NCBI RefSeq assembly: GCF_000378825.1
Contig: NZ_KB900388.1
Coordinates: 2,487,818 to 2,551,817, forward strand
Direction of reading: 5' to 3'
DNA from: Salinispora vitiensis
Lineage (GTDB): Bacteria > Actinomycetota > Actinomycetes > Mycobacteriales > Micromonosporaceae
Length of the DNA stretch: 64,000 bases
The number at the start of each line of letters is the position of its first letter. Positions within the stretch are counted from its first letter, which is position 1. The translations under genes were made by a program, and so were the position numbers. The notes below the pieces were generated by a model that saw only the letters and a program-made list of their open reading frames with translations, ran no database searches and had not been told where the DNA came from. Below are positions 43,201 to 50,749 of this stretch, one piece after another.

Positions 43201-44154
43201 TCAGGCAAGGTGGTCGACGACCACCTTGCCAAAGACGTCGCCGGAGTGCAGGCGGGCGAAGGCCTCCTCGACCACGGTGAAGGGCACCACCCGGTCCACC
43301 ACCGGGCGCAGCCCCCGCTCGGCGCAGAAGGCCAGCAGCGCGGCCAGCTCGTCCGGGGTGCCCATGGAGGTGCCGAGGATCTCCAGCTGCATGGCGAAGA
43401 CCCGGCGCAGGTTGACGGTGGGTTCGTGTCCGGCGGTAGCGCCGGAGACCACGATCCGGGCCATCGGCGCGGCTGACTTCAGCGAGTGGTCGAAGGTCGC
43501 GGCACCGACTGTCTCGATCACCAGGTCCACCCGCTCCGGCAGCCGGGCGCCCGGTTCGACGGCGGTGGCGCCGAGCGCCGCGACCCGCTCCCGCTTGGCG
43601 GCGTCCCGGCTGGTCGCGTAGACCCGCTTACCCATCGCGGCGGCGAGCGCGACGGCCGCGGTGGCCACGCCTCCTCCCGCCCCCTGCACCAGCACGGCGG
43701 CGGCCTCGTCCACCCGGCCCCGGGTGGTGAGCATCCGCCACGCGGTCAGCCAGGCGGTGGGCAGGCAGGCGGCATCGGTCGCCGCCAGACCCGCCGGCAG
43801 CGGCAGCAGATTCGCCCGGGGTACGGCGACCCGTTCGGCCAGCGTGCCCGGGAAGTGCTCGGAGAGAATCGAGACCCGGCGGGGATCGCTCGGGGTGGGG
43901 AGCACCGGGTAGACAACCACCGGGTTGCCGGCCGGGTCAACGCCGGCCGCGTCGCAGCCCAGGATCATCGGCAGCTGCTCCGCGCGTAGTCCGACGCCGC
44001 GCAGCGACCAGAGATCGTGGTGATTGAGCGAGCTGGCGGTGACCTGGATGGTCACCCAGTCGTCGCCGTGGTGCGCGGGTTCCGGCCGCTCGCCCACGGT
44101 GAGCGCGGCGAGCGGGTTGGCGTCGTCGAAGCGGGAGGCGAAGGCGGCACGCAT
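43201..44154 (-). CDS. Zinc-binding-type/quinone oxidoreductase (MDR superfamily)
   Basis: The product is 317 residues from ATG 44154. The GroES-like N-terminal domain begins MRAAFASRFDDANPL and includes SSLNHHDLWSLRGVG and LGCDAAGVDPAGN. The NADPH-binding Rossmann half has VLVQGAGGGVATAAVALAAAMGKRV cut by the AxGGG motif and ends GKVVVDHLA. The zinc-site cysteines are not evident, which suggests a zinc-free quinone-oxidoreductase type. The substrate is unknown. It converges on ackA. Confidence 0.87.
   Translation of the reverse strand: MRAAFASRFDDANPLAALTVGERPEPAHHGDDWVTIQVTASSLNHHDLWSLRGVGLRAEQLPMILGCDAAGVDPAGNPVVVYPVLPTPSDPRRVSILSEHFPGTLAERVAVPRANLLPLPAGLAATDAACLPTAWLTAWRMLTTRGRVDEAAAVLVQGAGGGVATAAVALAAAMGKRVYATSRDAAKRERVAALGATAVEPGARLPERVDLVIETVGAATFDHSLKSAAPMARIVVSGATAGHEPTVNLRRVFAMQLEILGTSMGTPDELAALLAFCAERGLRPVVDRVVPFTVVEEAFARLHSGDVFGKVVVDHLA
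43204..43230. terminator. Palindrome at the end of the dehydrogenase gene, likely shared terminator
   Basis: GGCAAGGTGGTCG (43204-43216) and CGACCACCTTGCC (43218-43230) form a 13-bp near-perfect palindrome ten bases past the ackA stop. It overlaps the last codons of the convergent gene, so coding sequence doubles as terminator. Confidence 0.6.
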
Positions 44155-44247
44155 GATCGGCACGGTAACAACCCGGGCGGGCGACCAGAAGGCCCATTGG
44201 CGTGTGCCAGGCCACACGTCGGGGTTGCGCCACCGCGCCGCGCGAAC

Positions 44248-44339
44248 CCCGCCGCGGCGGCTATCGGACAGCCCCGCCGCGGGGGCTATCGGGCAACCCT
44301 GCCGCGGCGGCTATCGGGTTACGCCGCCGCGGCGTGCGG
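44248..44339. repeat. 25-bp tandem repeats spanning the malic-enzyme 3' end
   Basis: Three 25-bp units (44248-44272, 44273-44297, 44298-44322) share GCCGCGGSGGCTATCGG, and a partial fourth follows from 44323. The malic-enzyme stop (44311-44313, CTA on this strand) lies inside the third unit, so the array extends from the gene end into the spacer. Confidence 0.8.
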
Positions 44340-45486
44340 CCTCCGCGACCGCCTCGGCCACCGCGGGGGCGACCCGCGGGTCGAGTGGTGACGGGACGAT
44401 CGCCTCGGGGGTGAGCGAGTCGGCCACTACCCCGGCAATCGCGTCCGCCGCTGCCACCTTCATGCCGTCGGTGACCCGGGTGGCCCTTGCGTCCAGTGCC
44501 CCGCGGAAGACACCGGGGAAGGCGAGCACATTGTTGATCTGGTTGGGGTGGTCGCTTCGACCGGTGGCGACCACCGCGACGTGCCGGGCGGCCACCTCCG
44601 GCTGCACCTCGGGGGTGGGGTTGGCCAGCGCGAAGACGATCCCACCCGGAGCCATGCCGGCCACCGCCGCCTCGGGGATCTGGCCACCGGAGACCCCGAT
44701 CAGCACATCGGCGCCGCGCAGCGCCTCGGCCACGTCGCCCCGCCGGCCGGAACCGTTGGTCAGCTCCGCCAGCTCGGCCTTGGCACTGGTGAGACCTTCG
44801 CGGTGCGGCCCGATGATGCCCCGGGAGTCACAGACCACCACCTGGTCCGGGTTGACTCCGCCGGCGACGAGCATCTTGGTCACCGCCACCCCGGCGGCGC
44901 CCGCGCCACTGATCGCCACCCGAAGGTCGCCGAGCTTTCGGCTGAGCAGCACCGCCGCATTGCGGAGTGCGGCGAGCACGACGATCGCGGTGCCGTGCTG
45001 GTCATCGTGGAAGACCGGGATGTCCAGCGCCTCGTCGAGGCGCCGCTCGACCTCGAAGCAGCGCGGCGCGCTGATGTCCTCCAGGTTGATGCCGCCGAAG
45101 GAGGGGGCGAGAGCCCGTACCGCTGCCACGATCTCGTCCACGTCCTGCGTGTTCAGACAGATCGGCACCGCGTCCACCCCACCGAACTGCTTGAAGAGCA
45201 CGGCCTTGCCCTCCATGACCGGCAGGGCGGCGTGTGGGCCGATGTTGCCGAGCCCCAGCACGGCGGAGCCGTCGGTGACGACCGCGACCGTGTGCCCGGC
45301 CCAGGTGTAGTCATCAGCGTGCCGGGGGTCGGCGGCGATCGCCGCACAGACCCGGGCCACCCCCGGGGTGTACGCCAGGGAGAGGTCTTCCCGGCTGTTC
45401 AGCGGGACGGTCGAGGCGACGGCCAGCTTCCCGCCCTGATGCAGTTGGAAGACCGGGTCCGCGGGGTCCACAGTGGACGATGACAT
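44311..45486 (-). CDS. NAD(P)-dependent malic enzyme
   Basis: This 391-residue short bacterial malic enzyme decarboxylates malate to pyruvate. Landmarks are LSLAYTPGVARVC (residues 34-46), DGSAVLGLGNIGPHAALPVMEGKAVLFKQFG (interrupted by the catalytic lysine), FHDDQHGTAIVVLAAL with the metal-binding aspartates, and the Rossmann motif ISGAGAAGVAVTKML. It ends QARRGGVTR-like inside a tandem repeat. It lies with kgd and pta-ackA in a central-carbon region. ATG 45486. Confidence 0.95.
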   Translation of the reverse strand: MSSSTVDPADPVFQLHQGGKLAVASTVPLNSREDLSLAYTPGVARVCAAIAADPRHADDYTWAGHTVAVVTDGSAVLGLGNIGPHAALPVMEGKAVLFKQFGGVDAVPICLNTQDVDEIVAAVRALAPSFGGINLEDISAPRCFEVERRLDEALDIPVFHDDQHGTAIVVLAALRNAAVLLSRKLGDLRVAISGAGAAGVAVTKMLVAGGVNPDQVVVCDSRGIIGPHREGLTSAKAELAELTNGSGRRGDVAEALRGADVLIGVSGGQIPEAAVAGMAPGGIVFALANPTPEVQPEVAARHVAVVATGRSDHPNQINNVLAFPGVFRGALDARATRVTDGMKVAAADAIAGVVADSLTPEAIVPSPLDPRVAPAVAEAVAEAARRGGVTR

Positions 45487-45628
45487 TGGTGACTCCAGGA
45501 TCTGTCGATACAGCTGGACCAGCCGGTCCGGGCGCGAGGTGGGCGTTGACCGGCGGCGCTAGGCATGGGGGTCACCCGGGACACCTGCCGAGCATAGTGC
45601 GGCGCATGCCGCCCGGATGTGAGTAGGG

Positions 45629-45979
45629 TCATACTCCATGGCGGCGCAGCAGCCGAGGCCGCGGCCAGTAGCGCGCCACCACCCGCCCCCAGATGTCCGC
45701 CCCACCGTACGCCCGTGAGTCGTCAGTGATCAACGGGTTGTCGCCCACGAGCCACCAGCCCTCCGCGGTCGGACCGATCGCCCGCTTGACCACCAGCAGG
45801 TCGGGGCGACTCCGAAAAACCGCGACCACCACGTCACCGGCCCGGATTCCGCGTTCCCCCCGGCGTACCAGTACCGCGTCGCCGTGCCGCAGGGTCGGCG
45901 CCATCGAGGGGCCCGTCACCAGGACGGCGGAGAGCGTCCACCGGGCACCCGGCGCCGGGCACGGCGGGAACGGGGGCAT
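45629..45979 (-). CDS. sodX: Nickel-type superoxide dismutase maturation protease (signal-peptidase-like)
   Basis: The 116-residue S24/S26-fold protease starts at ATG 45979, five bases after a near-perfect GGAGGTGA; an earlier ATG at 46030 would leave only 24 bases to sodN. The catalytic serine is in VTGPSMAPTLRHGD (about residue 24) and the lysine in LVVKRAIG (about 67), followed by VGDNPLITDDSRAYG. It removes the sodN pro-peptide so that the mature protein begins with the nickel-hook histidine. It is divergent from sodN, as in streptomycetes. Confidence 0.92.
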   Translation of the reverse strand: MPPFPPCPAPGARWTLSAVLVTGPSMAPTLRHGDAVLVRRGERGIRAGDVVVAVFRSRPDLLVVKRAIGPTAEGWWLVGDNPLITDDSRAYGGADIWGRVVARYWPRPRLLRRHGV

Positions 45980-46054
45980 GCCGTTCACCTCCACCGGGTA
46001 CGGCCTCCAAGTAATGTCGTGCTCGATCATCGCAAACTTCCCAGGAGGCTCCTG
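45980..46054. promoter_or_regulatory. 75-bp divergent sodX-sodN control region
   Basis: This short space must hold both promoters. It includes the sodX Shine-Dalgarno (on the minus strand) and AGGAGG for sodN, and an AT-richer centre around 46010-46040. In Streptomyces, nickel and Fur-family Nur control sod genes; I did not find a convincing Nur box. Confidence 0.5.
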
Positions 46055-46459
46055 ATGCGACTTCCACGCATCCTCACCCCCCGAGTGACCGCCAGCGCCC
46101 ACTGCGACCTGCCCTGCGGCGTCTACGACCCGGCACAGGCCCGGATCGAGGCCGAGTCGGTGAAAATGATCTGCGAGAAGTACCAGGCCAACACCGACCC
46201 GGAGTTCCGCACCCGGGCCATCCTGATCAAGGAGCAGCGGGCCGAGCTGGTGAAGCACCACCTGTGGGTGCTGTGGACCGACTACTTCAAGCCGGCTCAC
46301 TTCGAGAAGTACCCGCACCTGCACCAGCTCTTCAACGAGGCCACCAAGCTGGCCGGCGCGGCCGGCGCCAAGGGCGCGACCGACCCGGCGAAGGCCGACG
46401 AGTTGCTGCAGAAGATCGACGAGATCTCGAAGATCTTCTGGGAGACCAAGAAGGCGTAG
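46055..46459 (+). CDS. sodN: Nickel superoxide dismutase
   Basis: This 134-residue precursor starts at ATG 46055 after AGGAGG. A 15-residue leader ends TASA, followed by the nickel hook HCDLPCGVYDP, where the new N-terminal histidine and the two cysteines bind nickel. The rest (EAESVKMICEKYQ, HHLWVLWTDYFKPAHFEKYP, INEATKLAG-type helix) matches NiSOD. It dismutates superoxide in the cytoplasm as a hexamer. It is divergent from its maturation protease. Confidence 0.97.
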   Translation: MRLPRILTPRVTASAHCDLPCGVYDPAQARIEAESVKMICEKYQANTDPEFRTRAILIKEQRAELVKHHLWVLWTDYFKPAHFEKYPHLHQLFNEATKLAGAAGAKGATDPAKADELLQKIDEISKIFWETKKA

Positions 46460-46598
46460 GTGAAACGGCACGGCGACGGCCGGCGCGTCCGCGGAGGCGC
46501 CGGCCGTCGCCGTGGTGGCTGCGTCGGGGTACCGGGTAGAGTTCCCTGGCGGGCCGCCATCCCCGATCCGGGTAACGGGCGTCCCGGGGGGATGACGC

Positions 46599-47000
46599 GT
46601 GACTCCGACGACCAGCCAACCCACCAGCGACGACGTGGTGCACCTCACCGTGCCCGCGGACGGCGGCTACCTGAGCGTGCTCCGCACGGCCACCGCCGGG
46701 CTCGCGGCCCGGCTGCAGTTCGCCCTCGACGAGATCGAGGATCTCCGCATCGCGGTCGACGAGGCCTGCGCCATGCTGCTTTCGGTCGCCACCCAGCACG
46801 CCGAGTTGGAGTGCCGGTTCTCCGTAACCGACGATGCCCTCGCCGTCGATGTCACGGTGCCAACCTCCCGCGGTGCGCGACTGCCGGCCGAGTCCTCCTT
46901 TGCCTGGAGGGTGCTCACCGCCCTGACCACCTCGGCCGCCGCTACCACTGACAACGATCGCGCGACCATCTCCCTGCTGACCCGTCGCGTCGCCGGCTAG
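46599..47000 (+). CDS. RsbW/UsfX-like anti-sigma factor (ATP-binding)
   Basis: This 133-residue HATPase-fold protein starts at GTG 46599 after a G-rich Shine-Dalgarno. EIEDLRIAVDEACAMLL is the N-box region, lacking the canonical asparagine as in mycobacterial UsfX, and FAWRVLTALT is the later conserved helix. Such proteins bind and block SigF/SigB-type sigma factors. Unusually no sigma gene follows; the next gene is convergent. It may act on a distant sigma factor. Confidence 0.8.
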   Translation: MTPTTSQPTSDDVVHLTVPADGGYLSVLRTATAGLAARLQFALDEIEDLRIAVDEACAMLLSVATQHAELECRFSVTDDALAVDVTVPTSRGARLPAESSFAWRVLTALTTSAAATTDNDRATISLLTRRVAG

Positions 47001-47056
47001 GTCGCGCCGCACCCGCCAGGACCGACGGCTGCCAGCGCCCGCACTCGAAAACGCCC

Positions 47057-47446
47057 TTACTCGAAGCCGAGGGCACGGGTCGTCGGGGTACTGAGCAGCA
47101 GGGCGGTGACGCCGAGGCCCAGTGCCATCAGTGGCCCGCCCAGCCAACCAAGCCCGCCCTGGATCATGAACCATCCGATCGGCAACAGCATGAGCTGAAG
47201 CACGATCGCCGGAGCTCGGGCGCCCGCCCGACACCGGGCGAGCGCCCCGCCCAGCGCCCAGAGCGCGGCTGCCACACCAGCGGCGAACACCGTCAACAGC
47301 AGCGCCGATGTCAGGTCAACGCTGGGCGCCGTGAGGTTTGCCCAGAGCAGCCAGCCAGCGATCAGACCGACGGCGCCCGCCTCACCACGCAGCGTAAGGA
47401 CGGCCCAGCGGAGCGGGCCGGGTATCTGGTTGGAGGCGATCGTCAC
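47057..47446 (-). CDS. Small integral membrane protein, unknown function
   Basis: This 129-residue protein has four hydrophobic helices (about residues 22-40, 45-68, 78-96 and 98-118) and a polar start MTIASNQIPGPLRW. GTG 47446 is the start; the space to the divergent lipid kinase gene is 42 bases. No family is recognised. Confidence 0.72.
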   Translation of the reverse strand: MTIASNQIPGPLRWAVLTLRGEAGAVGLIAGWLLWANLTAPSVDLTSALLLTVFAAGVAAALWALGGALARCRAGARAPAIVLQLMLLPIGWFMIQGGLGWLGGPLMALGLGVTALLLSTPTTRALGFE

Positions 47447-47475
47447 GCGACCACGATACCGATGCCGTCACGCGG

Positions 47476-47488
47476 TACAGTGCCGCCC
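47476..47488 (+). promoter_or_regulatory. -10 box seven bases before the lipid kinase ATG (leaderless)
   Basis: TACAGT (47476-47481) followed by seven bases and ATG 47489, the same hexamer and spacing as before the erm uORF. No Shine-Dalgarno is present. Confidence 0.5.
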
Positions 47489-48439
47489 ATGCGGGCCGTC
47501 CTGGTGGTCAACCCCAAGGCCACCACCACCAGCGAGCGCAGCCGGGATGTCCTGGTCCGGGCGCTACGCAGTGAAGTCGATCTGTCGGTGCGCTACACCC
47601 GACACCGGGGGCACGCCACGACCCTGGCCCGCCAGGCGGCCGAGGAGGGCGTTGACCTGGTCGTCACGCTCGGTGGCGATGGCACGGTCAACGAGGTCGT
47701 CAACGGGCTGATGTCCGCGCTGCCGACGACAGGGCCGACCGGGAGGACGCCGGCCGAGCAGTTGCCCGCCCTGGCAACCGTGCCGGGCGGTTCGACGAAC
47801 GTCTTCGCCCGCGCTCTCGGCCTACCCCGGGAGTGGCCGGACAGCACCAGCATGATCCTGGAAGGGCTGCGGCTAAACCGGCACCGCACCATCGGCCTGG
47901 GCCGGGCGGATGAGCGCTACTTCACCTTCTGCGCCGGCTTCGGAGTTGACGCCGCGGTGATCCACCGGGTGGAACGGTCCCGCCGGCGCGGGGAGGTCTC
48001 CACGCCCGGCCTGTACTTCCGATCAACCCTGGCCCAGTACTTCCTCGCCTCGGACCGCCGACACCCCGCCATCGCCCTCCAGCGGCCGGACGAACCCACC
48101 GAGGAGCAGCTCGCCACCGTGATCGTCCAGAACACCGCACCCTGGACGTACCTCGGCGACCGGGAGGTGAACCCGAATCCGGAGGCATCGTTCGACCTCG
48201 GCCTAGACGCTTTCGCACTGCGGCAGCTCCGGGTGACCAGCACAACACGGACGATCACTCAATTCTTCGGCCGAACACCGGGTCCGCGTGGCAAACAGGT
48301 ACTCCGCCTCCACGACCTGACCGAGTTCACCTTGATCGCCCGTCACCCACAGGCGTTCCAGCTCGACGGTGAGTATCTGGGCGAGCGCGAAAAAGTTGAA
48401 TTCACCGCCACACCCGCAGCAGTGCGAGTAATCTGCTAG
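47489..48439 (+). CDS. Diacylglycerol/sphingosine-type lipid kinase
   Basis: The product is 316 residues from ATG 47489, which fits the -10 spacing and the family start MRAVLVVNPKATTT. The nucleotide-binding motif GGDGTVNEVVNGL lies at about residues 60-72 and PGGSTNVFARALGLP at about 95-109. The C-terminal beta-sandwich ends LDGEYLGEREKVEFTATPAAVRVI. It would phosphorylate diacylglycerol or a related lipid at the inner membrane face, possibly for phosphatidylinositol-mannoside or phospholipid turnover. Confidence 0.92.
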   Translation: MRAVLVVNPKATTTSERSRDVLVRALRSEVDLSVRYTRHRGHATTLARQAAEEGVDLVVTLGGDGTVNEVVNGLMSALPTTGPTGRTPAEQLPALATVPGGSTNVFARALGLPREWPDSTSMILEGLRLNRHRTIGLGRADERYFTFCAGFGVDAAVIHRVERSRRRGEVSTPGLYFRSTLAQYFLASDRRHPAIALQRPDEPTEEQLATVIVQNTAPWTYLGDREVNPNPEASFDLGLDAFALRQLRVTSTTRTITQFFGRTPGPRGKQVLRLHDLTEFTLIARHPQAFQLDGEYLGEREKVEFTATPAAVRVIC

Positions 48440-48663
48440 TCCTCGGGTACTCCCCTCGGTTGAGCCGGCCCGTCCGATGACGATTGGCGCCACGTTGGGG
48501 TGAGTGACGGAAATGTCAGCGAAATCAGTGCCGCCGTACTATATTGATCCCCGACTGTGGTACTCCGAGTATCCGGAGCCTCGGGCAAATCAGGACAAAC
48601 TGGTTGTGGGCTTGCTCACCGCGTGAAGTTTTCCGGAGCGTCACCCTTGACATCGCGAGCGTT

Positions 48664-48679
48664 CGTGAAAGTATTCACA
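48664..48679. promoter_or_regulatory. CRP/cAMP-receptor-type operator in the whiB1 promoter
   Basis: CGTGAAAGTATTCACA matches the CRP consensus TGTGA-N6-TCACA at nine of ten positions. It begins 12 bases after the TTGACA -35 and covers the -10 zone. M. tuberculosis whiB1 is known to be CRP-controlled. Confidence 0.7.
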
Positions 48680-48705
48680 AGCGACTTGAGTTTCCGGGAC
48701 ATCAC

Positions 48706-48737
48706 CTGGATTCGCTCAGCAGAATGAGCGGATCCAG
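48706..48737 (+). other. Stem-loop in the whiB1 5' leader
   Basis: CTGGATTCGCTCA (48706-48718) pairs with TGAGCGGATCCAG (48725-48737): 13 pairs with one G-U, six-base loop. There is no T-tract, so it may be a structured leader, a stabiliser or a partial terminator. Confidence 0.65.
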
Positions 48738-48864
48738 TAGGTCGACGGAGCCAACAGCCTGCTCACGCACTGCCAGCAAGCCGGGCGCGAACCGTTACGG
48801 CCGGCGCTGCGGATGCATATAGCAAGCCATCTGCCACCCATCCAGAATGAGGAGTGTTGCCGCC

Positions 48865-49122
48865 ATGGACTGGCGCCACCATGCTGTCTGCCGCGACGAG
48901 GACCCCGAGCTGTTCTTCCCGATCGGGACGTCCGGTCCGGCCCTCCTGCAGGTGGAGCAGGCCAAAGCCGTCTGCCGGCGCTGCCCGGTGACGGACCAGT
49001 GCCTGCAGTGGGCCCTCGAGTCCGGCCAGGACGCAGGCGTCTGGGGCGGGATGAGCGAGGAGGAGCGGCGCGCCGTCAAGCGTCGCGGCGGCCTCCGGGT
49101 GCTGCGCGCTCACACCGCCTGA
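48865..49122 (+). CDS. whiB1: WhiB1/WblE iron-sulfur transcription factor
   Basis: This 85-residue WhiB protein starts at ATG 48865. Its four cysteines are at positions 9, 37, 40 and 46, the same numbers as in M. tuberculosis WhiB1, and bind a [4Fe-4S] cluster that reacts with nitric oxide. The GVWGGMSEEERR turn and the basic KRRGGLRVLR tail follow. WhiB1 binds SigA region 4 and is essential in mycobacteria. It stands alone with a long regulated leader; pdtaS lies 5.3 kb downstream, as neighbours do in M. tuberculosis. Confidence 0.95.
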   Translation: MDWRHHAVCRDEDPELFFPIGTSGPALLQVEQAKAVCRRCPVTDQCLQWALESGQDAGVWGGMSEEERRAVKRRGGLRVLRAHTA

Positions 49123-49136
49123 CCACCAGCCGAAAG

Positions 49137-49176
49137 CGAAACGCCCCGGTCGGCTCGACCGCCGGGGTGTTTCGCT
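49137..49176 (+). terminator. Terminator after whiB1
   Basis: GCGAAACGCCCCGG (49137-49150) pairs with CCGGGGTGTTTCGC (49163-49176) with one G-U pair, 14 bases past the stop. Confidence 0.8.
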
Positions 49177-49250
49177 GCCCGGCGGGGTGTCAACCGGGAC
49201 CCCGCCACCACCAAGACCCCGCCACCAGCGGGGCGACACCACAACAGGGC

Positions 49251-50012
49251 CTAGTCCGACACCGCGTCAACCCGGCGAAGGACCAGGTCAACCAGCTCGG
49301 GAGCATCGGCGAGCGGAGCCGCCACCGCCACCGCACCGGCCTGCCGGGCCGAGACGGCCACCGCGTCATGGAACAACCCGGGCGCCAGAAAATACGCGGC
49401 CACCGCCACCCGTCGCGCGCCCCGTACGCGCAGGCGGGTCACCGCCACCCCAGCGGCGGGCGGGGCAGCCGAGGCATAGGAAACCCGGGTCGGAACGGCC
49501 AGGGCCGCCCCCAGCGATGCCGCCACCCGCCCCACCGAGGCACGCCCGACCGGATCCCGGGTGCCCGCAGCGGCCAGCACCAACCCGTCGTAGCCCCCCG
49601 GCTCGGCCTCGAGCAGCCGACGGCGCAGCCCGGCCAACAACGCCGGATCGACCGCCCGGGCAGCGGGACCGAGCACGTCGGTCACCCGTACCGCCAGCTC
49701 GGGAACCGTCTGACGGACCGCCGCAACGGCCTCCGGGATGTCCACCCGCCGGTGAAACGCGGCGGTCAGCAGCAGCGGCACCAGCACCACCCGGTGAAAA
49801 CCAGCGCCAACCAACTCCCGTAGCGCCTCCGTGGGGCCGGGCCGGGTGTGGTCCAGCCAGCTCGGCACCACCCGCCGGCCAGGCCGAGCGGCGGACACCG
49901 CCGCAGCCAGCGCCCGCGTCGCCGCGGCGGCCCGCGGGTCCCGACTGCCATGCGCGACCAGGAGCACCGGATCTCCGTCGCCCCCGGTCCCGCTCAACCG
50001 TGCAGGCCGCAC
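49251..50012 (-). CDS. Sirohydrochlorin chelatase (CbiX/SirB type)
   Basis: This 253-residue two-lobed chelatase has VLLVAHGSRDPRAAAATRAL (about 16-35, metal-site histidine) and AFHRRVDIPEAV with the second conserved histidine, then a second lobe with VLAAAGTRDP. It inserts iron into sirohydrochlorin to make siroheme, the cofactor of the sulfite reductase encoded by the same operon. GTG 50012 overlaps cysH by 19 bases; a TTG at 49997 would make the common four-base overlap and is an alternative start. Confidence 0.88.
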   Translation of the reverse strand: MRPARLSGTGGDGDPVLLVAHGSRDPRAAAATRALAAAVSAARPGRRVVPSWLDHTRPGPTEALRELVGAGFHRVVLVPLLLTAAFHRRVDIPEAVAAVRQTVPELAVRVTDVLGPAARAVDPALLAGLRRRLLEAEPGGYDGLVLAAAGTRDPVGRASVGRVAASLGAALAVPTRVSYASAAPPAAGVAVTRLRVRGARRVAVAAYFLAPGLFHDAVAVSARQAGAVAVAAPLADAPELVDLVLRRVDAVSD

Positions 50013-50749
50013 TCGGCCTTCTCAAACATCGCCCACCGGCCAGCCCGGGGATCCTCCCCAGCCTTCGTCCGCCCGGTGCAGGGCCAGCAGCCGACCGAGC
50101 TGTAGGAGCGGCCGAACAGCTCGTTGACCGGCACATCCCAACGGGAGATGTAGGTCTCCACATCGGCTTGCGTCCACGCCACGATCGGGTTGATCTTCAC
50201 CTTGCCCCGCCCCGCGTCGAAGGTCACCACCGGGGTGTTCGCCCGGGACGGCGACTCGTCCCGGCGCAGCCCGGCGGCCCACGCGTCGTAGCCGACCAAG
50301 GCCCGCTCCAGCGACTCCACCTTGCGCAGCTGGCAGCAGTCATCCGGGGAACGGTGGAACAGCCGCGGCCCGTACTCGCCGTCCTGCTGGCCGACGGTCA
50401 GCCGGGGTCGGATCGAACGGACGTTCACCGGCATCGTGCGGGCGACCTGGTCCCGAACCTTGAGCGTCTCCGGGAAGTGCAGCCCGGTGTCCAGGAAGAC
50501 CACGTCAACGCCGGGTGCGACCCGAGAGAACAGGTGTACGAGCACCGCGTCGGCCATCGAACTGGTGACACAGAGCCGGTCACCGAACGTCTCGGCCGCC
50601 CACCGGGCCACCTCCAGCGCGGGGGCGCCCGCCAGGTCCCGGCCAGCCTCCTCCGCCAAGGTGCGCAACTCCCGCCGGTTCAGTTCGGCGGCGGCCGGTT
50701 CGCCGGCCCCGACCAGGCCCAGATCGGCCGCCCAGCGCAGACCACTCAC
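49994..50749 (-). CDS. cysH: Assimilatory APS reductase ([4Fe-4S], CysH type)
   Basis: The product is 251 residues from GTG 50749, which overlaps the previous stop (GTGA). ATP-PPi-loop-like SMADAVLVHLFSR, FLDTGLHFPET, CCQLRKVESLERAL and SVGCWPCTGRT provide the four cysteines of the cluster, identifying an adenylylsulfate reductase rather than the cluster-free PAPS enzyme. It ends KAECGLHG, the catalytic cysteine tail. It reduces APS to sulfite with thioredoxin, feeding Sir. Confidence 0.95.
   Translation of the reverse strand: MSGLRWAADLGLVGAGEPAAAELNRRELRTLAEEAGRDLAGAPALEVARWAAETFGDRLCVTSSMADAVLVHLFSRVAPGVDVVFLDTGLHFPETLKVRDQVARTMPVNVRSIRPRLTVGQQDGEYGPRLFHRSPDDCCQLRKVESLERALVGYDAWAAGLRRDESPSRANTPVVTFDAGRGKVKINPIVAWTQADVETYISRWDVPVNELFGRSYSSVGCWPCTGRTKAGEDPRAGRWAMFEKAECGLHG

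Larger units (their letters stand above)
48440..48864 (+). promoter_or_regulatory. 425-bp upstream region of whiB1
   Basis: No coding frame is credible. It has lower GC than its surroundings and contains a consensus -35 TTGACA at 48647-48652, a CRP-type palindrome at 48664-48679, a 13-bp hairpin at 48706-48737 and GAGGAG before the whiB1 ATG. A TSS near 48682 would give a leader of about 180 nt. Confidence 0.7.
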
